In this document: positions 46,884-57,237 of the stretch, in pieces
Numbering within the stretch: the first letter of the stretch is position 1
Layout of the letters: each line of letters begins with the position of its first letter
Assembly: GCA_002205125.1 (NCBI GenBank)
Contig: NIOE01000006.1
Location: 248,001-312,000 of the forward strand
Length of the DNA: 64,000 bases
Source: Roseateles noduli
GTDB lineage: Bacteria > Pseudomonadota > Gammaproteobacteria > Burkholderiales > Burkholderiaceae_C
Direction: 5' to 3'
Made by a program: the position numbers and the translations under genes
Notes under the pieces: generated by a model
What the model saw: the letters and a program-made list of their open reading frames with translations, nothing else
Databases searched by the model: none
Told to the model about the DNA's origin: nothing

Positions 46884-47144
46884 TCAACTGCCCGGCGCCG
46901 TGATGCCGCGCGGCTTGACCATGTTGCCCACCTCGGTGGCGAGGCGGCGGCGATCCTCGTCGCTGAGCGCGGCCGGCGTGCACTCGCGCTTGCCCAGCAT
47001 CGAGCCGGTGCGCTGTTCGCGTTCGCAGACCACCTTCTGGGCCGGCTCGGCCTGCGCGGTCTGCGTCGGCTGCGCGGTGACGCCGTCGCTGGCGCAGGCG
47101 GCGAGGGCGAGCAGGGGAACGGCGGCAAACAACAGTCGGATCAT
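46884..47144 (-). CDS. Small putative lipoprotein
   Basis: An 86-residue protein with a lipoprotein signal (MIRLLFAAVPLLALAAC; lipobox LAAC, Cys17). The rest is a Thr/Gln/Ala-rich stretch and a charged helical tail (SDEDRRRLATEVGNMV), with two further Cys. Start at 47144 is supported by AGGGAAG. It is convergent with the barrel genes and divergent from nhaA. Function is unknown. Confidence 0.8.
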   Translation of the reverse strand: MIRLLFAAVPLLALAACASDGVTAQPTQTAQAEPAQKVVCEREQRTGSMLGKRECTPAALSDEDRRRLATEVGNMVKPRGITAPGS

Positions 47145-47366
47145 GGTGGGCTTCCCTGGAAGGTCCGGGTCGATGCCGCGGACGGCTGATGAAGCGGGGG
47201 ATGCTAGCAACGCCCCCTTCGCGGTAGCCTTGGGGAGAACGCGACCGGCCGCTCGCGCAGGCGCGTCCTGCGCACCGACGATGATGCCGTCTTCACGCGC
47301 CCTCCGACTCAGCTTCCGACTCAACCCCGGATTCGACCTCGGATCCGCCTTTCAGGAGGACCCTTC

Positions 47367-48533
47367 TTGACCCCAGGACTCAAACGCTTCTTCGCCAGCG
47401 AATCGGCCGGCGGCATCGTGCTCGCCATCGCCGCGGTCGCCGCGCTGATCCTGTCCAACTCCCCCTGGCGGGAGCTCTACGCCGCCTTCACCCGCATCGA
47501 AGGCGAGGTCCGCATCGGCGGCGACTGGCTGGTGCTCGCCAAGCCGCTGCTGGTCTGGGTCAACGACCTGTGGATGGCCGTGTTCTTCTTCCTCGTCGGC
47601 CTGGAGATCAAGCGCGAGTTCGTCGGCGGCGAGCTGTCGGACCGCTCGCAGGCCGTGCTGCCCATCGTCGCGGCGTTCGGCGGCATGGCCGTGCCGGCGC
47701 TGATCTACGCGGGACTCAACCTCGGCGACCCCGTCGCGCTGCACGGCTGGGCCATCCCCGCGGCGACCGACATCGCCTTCGCCATCGGCATCGTGATGCT
47801 GCTGGGCTCCCGCGTGCCGGCCTCGCTGAAAGTCTTCCTCACCGCGGTCGCGATCATCGACGACCTCGGCGCCATCGTCGTCATCGCGCTCTTCTACACG
47901 AGCCAGCTGTCGCTCGCGATGCTCGCCGCGGCCGCGGCCTGCCTCGTGACCCTCTTCGCGCTGAACCGCGCCAAGGTGCGACGCGCCGACGTCTACATCG
48001 TCGTGGGCCTCGTGCTGTGGACCTGCGTGCTGAAGTCCGGCGTCCACGCCACGCTGGCGGGCGTCGCCACCGCGCTGTTCATCCCGTCCGACGACGACGG
48101 CCACGGACACTCGCCCGCCGAGGACCTCGAACATGCGCTGCATCCCTGGGTCGCGTTCCTGGTCCTGCCGATGTTCGCGTTCGCCAATGCGGGCGTGTCG
48201 CTGCTCGGCTTGAACGCGGGCGATCTGCTCCATCCGGTCTCGCTGGGCATCGCGCTCGGGCTGCTGCTGGGCAAGGCGATCGGCGTGTTCGGCAGCTCCT
48301 GGCTGATGATCCGAGCCGGCCTGGCGCAGAAGCCGGGCGGCGCCGACTGGGTCCAGTTCTTCGGCGTCTGCGTGCTCTGCGGCATCGGCTTCACGATGAG
48401 CCTGTTCATCGGCGGCCTCGCCTTCGAAGGCCACGGACCCGACTACGAAACGCGTGTGAAACTCGGCGTGCTCGGCGGCTCCATCCTCTCCGGCATCGCG
48501 GGCACGCTCATCCTGATGCGCAAGCGCGGCTGA
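47367..48533 (+). CDS. nhaA: Na+/H+ antiporter NhaA
   Basis: A 388-residue secondary transporter exchanging cytoplasmic Na+ for external H+ across the inner membrane. The family is recognised from FFASESAGGIVLAIAA, MAVFFFLVGLEIKREF, ATDIAFAIG and the paired Asp in AIIDDLGAIVVIALFY that bind the ion. About twelve membrane helices are apparent. The start is a TTG at 47367 behind a strong AGGAGGA. A perfect palindromic terminator follows at 48548-48581. Confidence 0.95.
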   Translation: MTPGLKRFFASESAGGIVLAIAAVAALILSNSPWRELYAAFTRIEGEVRIGGDWLVLAKPLLVWVNDLWMAVFFFLVGLEIKREFVGGELSDRSQAVLPIVAAFGGMAVPALIYAGLNLGDPVALHGWAIPAATDIAFAIGIVMLLGSRVPASLKVFLTAVAIIDDLGAIVVIALFYTSQLSLAMLAAAAACLVTLFALNRAKVRRADVYIVVGLVLWTCVLKSGVHATLAGVATALFIPSDDDGHGHSPAEDLEHALHPWVAFLVLPMFAFANAGVSLLGLNAGDLLHPVSLGIALGLLLGKAIGVFGSSWLMIRAGLAQKPGGADWVQFFGVCVLCGIGFTMSLFIGGLAFEGHGPDYETRVKLGVLGGSILSGIAGTLILMRKRG

Positions 48534-48547
48534 GCGCACGATCCGTC

Positions 48548-48581
48548 AACGACAAAGGGGCCCGCGGGCCCCTTTGTCGTT
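48548..48581. terminator. Bidirectional terminator after nhaA
   Basis: A perfect 34-bp palindrome (17-bp arms, AACGACAAAGGGGCCCG and its complement) between convergent nhaA and the YqhA-family gene. Confidence 0.88.
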
Positions 48582-48604
48582 CGTGCGCTGTCCTGGCGCG
48601 CCGG

Positions 48605-49201
48605 TCAGTGCTTCTCAGCCGGACCGTGCGACAGCAGCTTGTCCGTCATCGCGATCGCCAGCGCCGATAGCAGGAAGGCGAGGTGGATGGCGGTCTGCCA
48701 GATCAGCGTCTTTTCGTTCAGGTTCTCGACGTTGATGAAGGTCTTGAGCAGATGGATCGACGAGATGCCGATGATGGCCGTCGCCAGCTTGACCTTCAGC
48801 ACCGAGGCATTGACGTGGTCCAGCCATTCGGGCTGATCGGGGTGGCCTTCCAGGTGCAGCCGCGACACGAAGGTCTCGTAGCCGCCGATGATCACCATGA
48901 TCAGCAGGTTGGAGATCATGACCACGTCGATCAGCGCCAGCACGACCAGCATGATGATGGTCTCGTTGAGCTTGGTGACGCTGACGTCTGCCTTGTAGCC
49001 CACGCTCTTGACGAGCGTCTGCAGCGCGTCCTGGTTGCCGAACGCCGCTTCGACCAGATGCACCAGTTCCGTCCAGAACTGGAAGACGTAGACCGCCTGC
49101 GCCACGATCAGGCCGAGATACAGCGGCAGCTGGAGCCAGCGGCTGCCGAACATGATGGTGGCCATCGGGTTGAGCCGGCGCGGCTTCGGGCTGTCGGTCA
49201 T
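48605..49201 (-). CDS. YqhA-family (UPF0114/TIGR00645) membrane protein
   Basis: A 198-residue inner-membrane protein with four hydrophobic segments ([71 protein letters not shown]). The [16 protein letters not shown] segment is characteristic of the family. Function is not established. It ends next to the shared nhaA terminator and is divergent from acs. Confidence 0.88.
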   Translation of the reverse strand: MTDSPKPRRLNPMATIMFGSRWLQLPLYLGLIVAQAVYVFQFWTELVHLVEAAFGNQDALQTLVKSVGYKADVSVTKLNETIIMLVVLALIDVVMISNLLIMVIIGGYETFVSRLHLEGHPDQPEWLDHVNASVLKVKLATAIIGISSIHLLKTFINVENLNEKTLIWQTAIHLAFLLSALAIAMTDKLLSHGPAEKH

Positions 49202-49290
49202 CGGGGTAAGTCCTTCAAGTCGTAACTGGCGGGAACCGCCAAACCGGGTGATTTTAGTGAGAGCATCGTCCCGACGAACCGTTCCGAGTT

Positions 49291-49367
49291 CGGAGGCGCC
49301 GGCGCCCCTCTGAGCGAATGCCGAGCATGCGCAGGCGATTGAGCGCAGAGGGGCGCCGGCGCCTCCG
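49291..49367. repeat. 22-bp perfect inverted repeat upstream of acs
   Basis: Arms at 49291-49312 and 49346-49367 are exact reverse complements (CGGAGGCGCCGGCGCCCCTC core), separated by a 33-base loop. The arms themselves contain GGCGCC self-complementary cores. No T-tract follows. It lies in the 287-bp divergent region between the YqhA-family gene and acs. Confidence 0.92.
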
Positions 49368-49488
49368 GACGAGCGAGGTGCACCGGAGCTCTTCTACAAG
49401 AGTAAGCACATCGTCAGTGTGAAAGTGGAGAGTTCGGGCCAGTCTGAACCCGAGTTCGAAGATCCCTGCCTGTACGGAGACATAGGCC

Positions 49489-51447
49489 ATGAGTGACAAG
49501 ATCTACAACCCCCCCGCATCCGCCGTCCAGGGCGCCCATGTATCCGGCATGGCCGCCTATGAGGCGCTGTGCAAGGAAGCGGAGACCGACTATGAGGGCT
49601 TCTGGGCCCGCCAGGCGCGCGAGCTGCTGAGCTGGAAGCAGCCGTTCACGAAGGTGCTCAACGACACCGACGCGCCGTTCTTCAAGTGGTTCGAGGACGG
49701 CAGGCTCAACGTCTCCTACAACTGCCTGGACCGTCACGTCGAGGCCGGCCGCGGCGATCGCGTCGCGATCATCTTCGAGGCCGACGACGGCACCGTCACC
49801 CGCGTCACCTATGCCGAGCTGCTCGCCAAGACCGCGCAGCTGGCCAACGCGCTGAAGGCGCGCGGCGTGAAGAAGGGCGACCGCGTCGTCATCTACATGC
49901 CGATGTCGGTCGAAGGCGTGGTCGCCATGCAGGCCTGCGCACGCATCGGCGCGACGCACTCGGTCGTGTTCGGCGGCTTCTCGGCGCAATCGCTGAGAGA
50001 CCGCGTCCAGGACGCCGGCGCCGTGATGATCCTGACCGCCGACGAGCAGGCCCGCGGCGGCAAGTCGCTGCCGCTGAAGTCCATCGTCGACGAAGCGCTC
50101 GCCGACAACAGCTGCCCCACCATCAAGCACGTCATCGTCTACAAGCGCACCGGCGGCAACATCGCCTGGGTCGCCGGCCGCGACGAATGGCTGCACGACG
50201 CCGTCTCCGGGCTGGCCTCCAGCTGCGAGCCGGAATGGGTCGAGGCCGAGCACCCGCTGTTCCTGCTCTACACCTCGGGCTCCACCGGCAAGCCCAAGGG
50301 CGTGCAGCACAGCACCGGCGGCTATCTGCTGCATGCCGCGCTGACCACGAAGTGGACCTTCGACCTGAAGGACTCCGACGTCTTCTGGTGCACCGCCGAC
50401 ATCGGCTGGGTGACCGGCCACACCTACATTACCTACGGCCCGCTCGCGCTGGGCGGCACCGAGGTCGTCTTCGAAGGCATCCCGACCTTCCCGGACGCCG
50501 GCCGCTTCTGGCAGATGATCGAGAAGCACAAGGTCACCATCTTCTACACCGCGCCGACGGCGATCCGCTCGCTGATCAAGGCGGCCGAAGCCAACGAGGC
50601 CGTGCATCCGAAGCGCTCCGACCTGAGCTCGCTGCGCATCCTGGGCTCGGTCGGCGAGCCGATCAACCCCGCCGCGTGGGAGTGGTACCACCAGCACGTC
50701 GGCGGCGGCCGCTGCCCCATCGTCGACACCTTCTGGCAGACGGAGACCGGCGGCCACATGATCACGCCGCTGCCGGGCGCCACACCGCTGGTGCCGGGTT
50801 CCTGCACGCTGCCGTTCCCCGGCATCACCGCCGCCATCGTCGACGAGACCGGCAACGACGTGCCCAACGGGCAGGGCGGCATCCTGGTCGTCAAGAAGCC
50901 CTGGCCGTCGATGATCCGCACGATCTACGGCGATCCGGAGCGCTTCAAGAAGAGCTACTACCCGCCCGAGCTCAAGGGCTACTACCTGGCCGGCGACGGC
51001 GCCATCCGCGACGCCGAGACGGGCTACTTCACCATCACCGGCCGCATCGACGACGTGCTCAACGTGTCGGGTCACCGCATGGGCACGATGGAGATCGAGT
51101 CCGCGCTGGTCAGCTGCACCGAACTCGTGGCCGAGGCCGCGGTCGTGGGTCGTCCGGACGACACCACCGGCGAGGCGATCTGCGCCTTCGTCGTGCTCAA
51201 GCGCCCGCGTCCGAGCGGCGACGAGGCCAAGGCCATCGCCAAGCAGCTGCGCGACTGGGTCGCCAAGGAGATCGGTCCGATCGCCAAGCCCAAGGACATC
51301 CGCTTCGGCGACAACCTGCCCAAGACCCGCAGCGGCAAGATCATGAGACGCCTGCTGCGTTCGGTCGCGAAGGGCGAGACGGTCACGCAGGACACGTCGA
51401 CCCTGGAGAACCCGGCCATCCTGGAGCAGCTCGGACAGGCCTATTGA
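49489..51447 (+). CDS. acs: Acetyl-CoA synthetase
   Basis: A 652-residue AMP-forming enzyme (acetate + ATP + CoA to acetyl-CoA + AMP + PPi), the usual family length. Motifs: [17 protein letters not shown] (P-loop), [37 protein letters not shown] and the acetylation-site region [14 protein letters not shown] near the C-terminus, normally controlled by lysine acetylation. ATG at 49489. It is transcribed alone; the upstream region holds the long inverted repeat. Confidence 0.97.
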   Translation: MSDKIYNPPASAVQGAHVSGMAAYEALCKEAETDYEGFWARQARELLSWKQPFTKVLNDTDAPFFKWFEDGRLNVSYNCLDRHVEAGRGDRVAIIFEADDGTVTRVTYAELLAKTAQLANALKARGVKKGDRVVIYMPMSVEGVVAMQACARIGATHSVVFGGFSAQSLRDRVQDAGAVMILTADEQARGGKSLPLKSIVDEALADNSCPTIKHVIVYKRTGGNIAWVAGRDEWLHDAVSGLASSCEPEWVEAEHPLFLLYTSGSTGKPKGVQHSTGGYLLHAALTTKWTFDLKDSDVFWCTADIGWVTGHTYITYGPLALGGTEVVFEGIPTFPDAGRFWQMIEKHKVTIFYTAPTAIRSLIKAAEANEAVHPKRSDLSSLRILGSVGEPINPAAWEWYHQHVGGGRCPIVDTFWQTETGGHMITPLPGATPLVPGSCTLPFPGITAAIVDETGNDVPNGQGGILVVKKPWPSMIRTIYGDPERFKKSYYPPELKGYYLAGDGAIRDAETGYFTITGRIDDVLNVSGHRMGTMEIESALVSCTELVAEAAVVGRPDDTTGEAICAFVVLKRPRPSGDEAKAIAKQLRDWVAKEIGPIAKPKDIRFGDNLPKTRSGKIMRRLLRSVAKGETVTQDTSTLENPAILEQLGQAY

Positions 51448-51469
51448 AGGCCTATTGAAGGCCTATTGA
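51437..51469 (+). repeat. Triple 11-bp tandem repeat across the acs stop
   Basis: Three exact copies of AGGCCTATTGA. The first contains the last Ala/Tyr codons and the TGA of acs. Because 11 is not a multiple of three, loss of a copy would not extend the protein: each copy simply repeats the stop context. Confidence 0.92.
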
Positions 51470-51807
51470 GCACCGTGACACCGGAGGCCGCGCGCGGGAT
51501 GCGCGTGGCATCCCGGTTGTCACCGGTTCATCGGCTGTTTCTCCTCTGAAACACGCCTTCCTCCCCCTTTCGGGGGTCAGTTTTTGCGCTTGCGCAAGTC
51601 GACAACCCAGTCGTCCTCCCGGAAGTGCGGGAGCGACTGGCCTTCTCATGGCAACAGGCGCCGCATCCGCGCAAGCTCGGGTTGTGGAGCTTGGCCGCGC
51701 CTGGGCGAAGAATGCCGGCTCCGTTCCTTCAGGAGCGGTGCCCGCGTTCATGGCGGGGCCCGGGCGACACGGCGCGCCGGCTGCCGCCCTCACAGAAGGA
51801 GTCGTTT
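51470..51807. other. Intergenic region with no recognised gene
   Basis: A 338-bp stretch between acs and the HTH gene. It contains a short palindrome (GCTTGCGCAAG, 51588-51598), and near its 3' end the ribosome-binding site (AAGGAG) of the next gene. No promoter or RNA is convincing. Confidence 0.5.
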
Positions 51808-52335
51808 GTGGAATATTCGTTCACGCTCAAGTACCAGATGCCGCCGCAGGACTGCGAGGAGGAGCCGTTGAAGCAGCGGCTGGGCTCGGTCGGCTGCAAG
51901 GATGCGCGGGTCGCCGTGGGCCTGCGCGGCAGGATGATGCTGAGCTTCGTCAGGACCGCCGAACGCGCCGACCAGGCCTTGCTGGGCGCCCTGCGCGAGG
52001 TCCGCAAGGCCGTCCCTGGCGCGCGGCTGATCGAGGCGGGGCCCGACATGGTCGGCCTGACCGACGTGGCGACGCTGGTGGGGGTGTCCCGCCAGAACAT
52101 GCGCAAGCTGATGCTCACGCATCCGATGAGCTTCCCGTCGCCGATCCACGAGGGCAACTCGTCCTCGGTCTGGCACCTGTGGGACGTGCTGCGCTGGATG
52201 CAGGGGCGCGGCGGCTACAAGATCGACGAGTCGGTCCTCGAGCTCGCCACGGTGGCCAAGGCCGTCAACCTCGCCCGCGAGAGCCGCCACCTGGACGAGC
52301 GCCGGCGCGAGGAGCTGCTCAAGCTCGTGGCCTGA
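51808..52335 (+). CDS. Helix-turn-helix DNA-binding protein
   Basis: A 175-residue protein. The N-terminal 75 residues look like an alpha/beta ligand or dimer domain (VEYSFTLKYQMPP, CKDARVAVGLRG). Residues about 85-135 hold an AlpA/MerR-like helix-turn-helix (TDVATLVGVSRQNMRKLM) followed by a wing-like WHLWDVLRWMQGRGGY; a charged helix ends the protein. GTG at 51808 is supported by AAGGAG. Downstream are hairpin repeats. Family name and target are not recognised with certainty. Confidence 0.8.
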   Translation: MEYSFTLKYQMPPQDCEEEPLKQRLGSVGCKDARVAVGLRGRMMLSFVRTAERADQALLGALREVRKAVPGARLIEAGPDMVGLTDVATLVGVSRQNMRKLMLTHPMSFPSPIHEGNSSSVWHLWDVLRWMQGRGGYKIDESVLELATVAKAVNLARESRHLDERRREELLKLVA

Positions 52336-52378
52336 AGACGGCGAGGGCCCGGCCCCCGGAAGGGCTCGGAAAGCAGAA

Positions 52379-52479
52379 CAGGCCCGCAGGGCCTGAAAGG
52401 GGATCAGGCCCCGCAGGGCCTGAAAGGGGATCAGGCCCCGCAGGGCCTGAAAGGCGATCAGGCCCTGCGGGGTCTGACC
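52379..52479. repeat. Hairpin-forming 27-bp tandem repeats
   Basis: Three copies of a 26-27 bp unit (52379-52404, 52405-52431, 52432-52458) plus a partial fourth, each containing the near-palindrome CAGGCCCCGCAGGGCCTG followed by AAAGGGGAT. They lie between the convergent HTH and cytochrome genes, and may act as transcription barriers. Confidence 0.88.
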
Positions 52480-52510
52480 GTGCGGGTCGGGCGGGGGGAC
52501 CCGCCGACGC

Positions 52511-52822
52511 TCACTTGATCGACAGGATCCACTTGGCGAGCTGCTCGGACTCCGCCGCGCTGACCTGCGTGTTGGCCGGCATCGGCACCGGACCCCACAC
52601 GCCGGAACCGCCCTTGACGATCTTCTCGGCCAGCTTCTTCACCGCGTCCTTGTCGTTGGCGTACTTGGCCGCAACGTCCTTGTAGGCGGGGCCGACCAGC
52701 TTCTTGTCGACGGCATGGCAGGCCATGCAGTTCTTCTTCTGGGCCAGCTCGGGGCTGGCGAAGGCGCTGGGCGCGCTCAGCGTGGCGGCGAGGGCCGCGG
52801 AGATGAACAAGGCGTTTCTCAT
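52511..52822 (-). CDS. Class I c-type cytochrome (c551-like)
   Basis: A 103-residue periplasmic electron carrier. A signal peptide of 22 residues ends AFA. The heme site CMACH is just after it, and the distal Met ligand is in VPMPAN. Size and motifs (LVGPAYKDVAAKYA, GVWGPVPMPAN, ILSIK) are those of the cytochrome c551/c8 group. It is transcribed alone; the partner oxidase or reductase is not visible. Confidence 0.93.
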   Translation of the reverse strand: MRNALFISAALAATLSAPSAFASPELAQKKNCMACHAVDKKLVGPAYKDVAAKYANDKDAVKKLAEKIVKGGSGVWGPVPMPANTQVSAAESEQLAKWILSIK

Positions 52823-52986
52823 GGCATCCTTTCAGGTGTCGCCGGGCGCGCCATCCGCGTCACAATCTGGCCGCCGCGACAGGAAAAGTCGCGATGCAGG
52901 TCGTCGAGTGGCTGGGGGTGCTCCGGGCTCGCGCGATTGTAGTGGTGGGGGATGCGGCGCCCGGGGCGCGCACGAGGAGAACGACG

Positions 52987-53235
52987 ATGTGGTTGATGGT
53001 GATCGGTGTCTTGTTGATTCTTCTCAAGCTGGGAGATGTCGGCCCGTTTGAAACGCTGAGCTGGTGGTGGGTGCTGTGGCCGTTCCCGGTGGCCGTCGTG
53101 TGGTGGGAATTCGCCGACAAGACGGGCTACACCAAGAAGCGCGAGATGGACAAGATGGACCTGAAGAAGGAGTCGCGCCGACAGCGTCAGCTCGACGCCA
53201 TCGGCCAGGGCGACAAGACGCGCCGGAAGCGCTGA
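52987..53235 (+). CDS. TIGR04438-type small Trp-rich membrane protein
   Basis: An 82-residue protein with one or two N-terminal hydrophobic segments (MWLMVIGVLLILLKLGDVG, then Trp-rich LSWWWVLWPFPVAVVWWEF) and a charged Lys/Arg tail with GYTKKREMDKMD. It matches the pattern I recall for TIGR04438 proteins of Burkholderiales. The ATG at 52987 has GAGGAGA at good spacing. Function is unknown. Confidence 0.82.
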   Translation: MWLMVIGVLLILLKLGDVGPFETLSWWWVLWPFPVAVVWWEFADKTGYTKKREMDKMDLKKESRRQRQLDAIGQGDKTRRKR

Positions 53236-53266
53236 GCGCGTTTCCCGCGCTTCCCGCGCTTCTCCC

Positions 53267-54988
53267 TCACTCGAACTTGTCGAGCACCGCGCCCGAGCTG
53301 GCGCTCGACGCGTTCTTGGCGAACTTCGCCAGCACGCCGCGCGTGTAGCGCGGGGCGGGCTGCTGCCAGGCGGCCTTGCGGCGCGCCAGTTCCGCATCGT
53401 CGACGTTGAGCTGCAGCAGCAGTTGCAGCGCGTCGATGGTGATGGAGTCGCCCTCGTGCACCAGCGCGATCGTGCCGCCCGCGTAGGCCTCCGGCGCGAC
53501 GTGGCCGACGACCATGCCCCAGGTCCCGCCCGAGAAGCGGCCGTCGGTGATCAGGCCGACGCTTTCGCCCAGGCCCTGGCCGATCAGCGCGCCGGTGGGT
53601 GCCAGCATCTCCGGCATGCCCGGACCGCCCTTGGGGCCCAGGTAGCGCAGCACCATCACGTCGCCGGCCTTGATCTGGTTGGCCATGATGGCCGCCAGCG
53701 CCGACTGCTCGTCGTCGAAGACGCGCGCCGGTCCGGTGATGACCGGATTCTTGAGACCGGTGATCTTGGCCACGCAGCCCTCGGGCGAGAGGTTGCCCTT
53801 CAGGATGGCCAGGTGGCCCTGCGCATAGATCGGATCGGCCACGGCGCGGATGACCTCCTGCTCCGGCGACAGGTCCGGCACGTCGGCCAGGTTCTCGGCG
53901 ACGGTCTTGCCGGTGATGGTGATGCAGTCGCCGTGCAGCAGGCCGGCCTTCAGCAGCTGCTTCATGACAGCGGGGATGCCGCCGGCCTTGTGCAGGTCCA
54001 CGGCCAGGAAACGGCCGCTGGGCTTGAGGTCGCACAGCACCGGGATCTTCGTGCGCATGCGCTCGAAATCGTCGATGGTCCAGTCCACCTCGGCCGCGTG
54101 CGCGATCGCCAGGAAGTGCAGCACCGCGTTGGTCGAGCCGCCCGTGGCCATGATCACCGCGACGGCGTTCTCGATGGCTTTCTTGGTCACGATGTCGCGC
54201 GGCTTCAGGTCGGCCTTGACGGCGGCGACCAGGTAGTCGGCGGCGCGCTTGGTGTTCTCGACGACCTCGTCCTCCACGTTGGACATGCTCGACGAGTAGG
54301 GCAGGGACATGCCCAGCGCCTCGAAGGCCGAGCTCATCGTGTTGGCGGTGTACATGCCGCCGCAGGAGCCGCTGCCGGGGATGGCGCGCTTCTCGATCTG
54401 GCAGAAGTCCTCTTCGCTCATCTTGCCGGCGCTGAACTGGCCGACCGCCTCGAAGACGCTGACGATGTTCAGGTCCTGGCCCTTGTAGTGGCCGGGCTTG
54501 ATGGTGCCGCCGTAGATGTAGATCGCCGGCACGTTGGCGCGCAGCATGCCCATCATCCCGCCAGGCATGTTCTTGTCGCAGCCGCCGATCACCATCACGC
54601 CGTCCAGCCACTGGCCGCCGACGCAGGTTTCGACGCAGTCGGAGATGACCTCGCGCGAGACCAGCGAGTACTTCATGCCCTCGGTGCCCATGGCCATGCC
54701 GTCGGAGATCGTCGGCGTGCCGAAGAGCTGCGCGTTGGCGCCGGCGGCCTTCAGGCCGATGACGGCGGCGTCGGCCAGCTTCTGCAGGCCGGAGTTGCAG
54801 GGCGTGATCGTCGAGTGGCCGTTGGCCACGCCGATCATCGGCTTGCCGAAGTCGCCCTCCTGGTAGCCCATGCCGTAGTACATCGAACGGTTGGGCGCGC
54901 GCGCGACGCCCTCGGTGATGTTCTTCGAGCGGCGGTTGGGCGCGTCGTCGTGAGGCGCGGCGGCGGCGTTGTTCTTCGGGTCGGTCAT
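53267..54988 (-). CDS. ilvD: Dihydroxy-acid dehydratase
   Basis: A 573-residue iron-sulfur enzyme of valine/isoleucine synthesis (2,3-dihydroxy acids to 2-keto acids). Motifs: [44 protein letters not shown] (cluster cysteines), and [19 protein letters not shown]. The ATG at 54988 fits the usual start; the frame opens 62 codons earlier without homology-like sequence. It is divergent from a LysR gene 103 bp away that may regulate it. Confidence 0.96.
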   Translation of the reverse strand: MTDPKNNAAAAPHDDAPNRRSKNITEGVARAPNRSMYYGMGYQEGDFGKPMIGVANGHSTITPCNSGLQKLADAAVIGLKAAGANAQLFGTPTISDGMAMGTEGMKYSLVSREVISDCVETCVGGQWLDGVMVIGGCDKNMPGGMMGMLRANVPAIYIYGGTIKPGHYKGQDLNIVSVFEAVGQFSAGKMSEEDFCQIEKRAIPGSGSCGGMYTANTMSSAFEALGMSLPYSSSMSNVEDEVVENTKRAADYLVAAVKADLKPRDIVTKKAIENAVAVIMATGGSTNAVLHFLAIAHAAEVDWTIDDFERMRTKIPVLCDLKPSGRFLAVDLHKAGGIPAVMKQLLKAGLLHGDCITITGKTVAENLADVPDLSPEQEVIRAVADPIYAQGHLAILKGNLSPEGCVAKITGLKNPVITGPARVFDDEQSALAAIMANQIKAGDVMVLRYLGPKGGPGMPEMLAPTGALIGQGLGESVGLITDGRFSGGTWGMVVGHVAPEAYAGGTIALVHEGDSITIDALQLLLQLNVDDAELARRKAAWQQPAPRYTRGVLAKFAKNASSASSGAVLDKFE

Positions 54989-55091
54989 GGTGTCGTCCTG
55001 GCGAGCGAGGCTTGGAGCGCGCCAGTATGCGTCGCCCCTTTCTGTGGGTCCAATATATAGTTGACGGCGTTTTGATTCATGTGATGTATCG

Positions 55092-55985
55092 ATGATCGAG
55101 CTCCGTCCCTTGCGCCAGTTCCTGGTGCTGGCCGAGGAACTGCACTTCGGCCGCGCCGCCGAGCGGCTGCACATGACGCAGCCGCCGCTCAGCCTGGCGG
55201 TGCAGAAGCTGGAGGCGCAACTGGGCGTGCAGCTGCTGGAGCGTGGACGTCGGACCGTGGCGCTGACGGCGGCCGGCTTGGCGCTCGTGGAGGCTTCGAC
55301 CCGGCTGATCGAGCAGGCCGACCAGGTGCCCGCCCGCGTCCGTGCGGCCGCCAGCGGCGAGGCCGGACGGCTGAGCCTGGGCTTCGTGTCGACCGTCGGC
55401 TACGGCGACATGCCGCGCTGGCTGCGGCTGTTCCGCGAGGCGTTGCCGGAGGTGCAGCTCGCGCTGCGGGAGGCGACGCTCGACGTGCAGCTGCGCGGCT
55501 TCGAGACAGGCGAGCTCGACGCCGGATTCGCGATCCACGCACCCGGCGCCGAGCCGGCCGGCTTCGAATGCCTGACGGTGTCGACCGAGCCGCTGGTGCT
55601 CGCGCACGCCGAGGACTGGGCGCTGGCGCGCCGCGGCGGTCCGTCGCTGGAGGACGTGCTGCGCGAGCCGCTGGTCGTGTTCCCGCGCGAGATCGCGCCG
55701 TCGCTCTTCGACGCCTTGCTGGGCTTCTACCGCGCGCACGGCGCCACGCCGCACATCGCGCAGGAGGCCATCCAGATGCAGACCATCGTCAATCTGGTGT
55801 CGGCCGGCATGGGTGTGGCCTGGGTGCCGCAGTCGGTCTGCGCGCTGCAGCGTCCGGGCGTGCGCTACCGGCCGTGGCCCTCGGCCCGCGTGCCCGCCTG
55901 CGACACCAGCCTGATCTGGCGGCGCGACGCCTCGCCGGTGGTGCACCGCTTCGTGGACCATGTCCGCGGGCAGGTGAAAGTCTAG
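55092..55985 (+). CDS. LysR-family regulator divergent from ilvD
   Basis: A 297-residue LysR protein. The N-terminal helix-turn-helix is [23 protein letters not shown]; the rest is a type 2 periplasmic-binding-like effector domain. Start at 55092. Its divergent arrangement with ilvD suggests, without proving, control of that gene. The intergenic region (54989-55091) is AT-rich relative to the surroundings, with TATATA near 55053. Confidence 0.93.
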   Translation: MIELRPLRQFLVLAEELHFGRAAERLHMTQPPLSLAVQKLEAQLGVQLLERGRRTVALTAAGLALVEASTRLIEQADQVPARVRAAASGEAGRLSLGFVSTVGYGDMPRWLRLFREALPEVQLALREATLDVQLRGFETGELDAGFAIHAPGAEPAGFECLTVSTEPLVLAHAEDWALARRGGPSLEDVLREPLVVFPREIAPSLFDALLGFYRAHGATPHIAQEAIQMQTIVNLVSAGMGVAWVPQSVCALQRPGVRYRPWPSARVPACDTSLIWRRDASPVVHRFVDHVRGQVKV

Positions 55986-56137
55986 GCGTGACCCCGTCCG
56001 AGACAGCCCCGAAGGGGCAGGTCCGGCCTGCAGCTTGCCGATGGTCGACACGAAGGTGAAGTTCCGTATCCGGCATGCCGTGGGCATGCAGGCCCGGCGG
56101 ACTTCTGCGACCATGCGTCGATGAAAGGACGTTCCCT

Positions 56138-57190
56138 GTGACAGCACCCCGCAACAACGACGACGACCGCCGCCGCGGCACCTGGCGACGCCTGATCGGT
56201 GCGATCTGCGTCATCACCGGGTTCTCGATGGTCATGAGCGTGGCCTTCGCGACGCCGGCGCGCGCGGCCGTGCTGAAGGATGCCGAGCTGCAGGCGCTGC
56301 TCGACGCGGGTCGTGCGGACGACCTGGAGAAACTCGCCGCGCAGCGCGTGAAGGCCGATCCGGACGATCCGCAGGCGGCGGCCGCGCTGGCGCTGGCGCA
56401 GCTGGACCTGGCCGACGGCGCGGTGTTGAAGCAGAACACGCAGCGGCTGGAGCAATGCGTGCAGCGCACGCCGAACGAAGGCGCATGCCACTACGCGCTG
56501 GCGCTGGCGCTGGTGATGCAGGCGCGGGGCGGCAGCAAGCTGAAGGCGCTGGGCTCGCTGGGCCGGGTGAGCGAGCTGGCGCAGCGCGCCATGGCGCTGC
56601 TGCCCGATGCGCCCGAGCCGCGCAGCGCGCTGCAGCAGTACTACCTGGCGCTGCCGAGCTTCGTCGGCGGCGGGGAGTCGAAGGCGCGCGCGCTGGAGCA
56701 GGACGTGAAGGACCCGGCCCAGCTCAGCCTGATGCGGGCGCGGGTGGCGGCGTCGAAGAAGGACTGGCCGGCGATGGAGAAGGCGCTGCGCGCCGTGAAG
56801 ACGCAGCGGCCTGAGCTGCTGCTGGAGCTGCGCGTGCTGTGGAGCGACTACGGCCGCAACCTGTTCTTCAGCGATCAGAAGGAGCGGGCGGTGCCGTGGT
56901 TCGAGGAACTGCTCAAGAGCCAGCCCAACCAGGCAATGGGCGCCTACGGCCTGGGCCGTGCGTATGACGCGCTGGGCCAGTACGACAAGGCGGTGGCTGC
57001 TTTCGAGCGGGCGCGCGGCATGACGGGCGCCGAACAGCTGGGTCTGGACCGGCGCCTCGGCAGTGCGCTGGCGGGCAAGGGCGACAAGGCGGGCGCGCGC
57101 GTCGCGCTGCAGCGCTGCATCGACAACCGCCGCGGCAGCAACGGCGACATCGAGGACTGCCGCAAGCAGCTGGCGGCGCTGGGGAACTGA
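56138..57190 (+). CDS. Exported TPR-repeat protein
   Basis: A 350-residue protein. An N-terminal membrane-spanning or signal segment (LIGAICVITGFSMVMSVAFA, followed by ARA) precedes helical tetratricopeptide-like repeats, clearest at AMGAYGLGRAYDALGQYDKA and the following pair. It ends with a Cys-containing tail. The GTG at 56138, with AAGGA upstream, retains the Arg-rich N-terminus before the signal; an ATG at 56228 is an alternative. It precedes lgt by 47 bp. Probable periplasmic scaffold; function unknown. Confidence 0.8.
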   Translation: MTAPRNNDDDRRRGTWRRLIGAICVITGFSMVMSVAFATPARAAVLKDAELQALLDAGRADDLEKLAAQRVKADPDDPQAAAALALAQLDLADGAVLKQNTQRLEQCVQRTPNEGACHYALALALVMQARGGSKLKALGSLGRVSELAQRAMALLPDAPEPRSALQQYYLALPSFVGGGESKARALEQDVKDPAQLSLMRARVAASKKDWPAMEKALRAVKTQRPELLLELRVLWSDYGRNLFFSDQKERAVPWFEELLKSQPNQAMGAYGLGRAYDALGQYDKAVAAFERARGMTGAEQLGLDRRLGSALAGKGDKAGARVALQRCIDNRRGSNGDIEDCRKQLAALGN

Positions 57191-57237
57191 CGGGCAGCTT
57201 TATGATTCGCGCCTTCTCGACGCGGTAAAGCTCCTTC

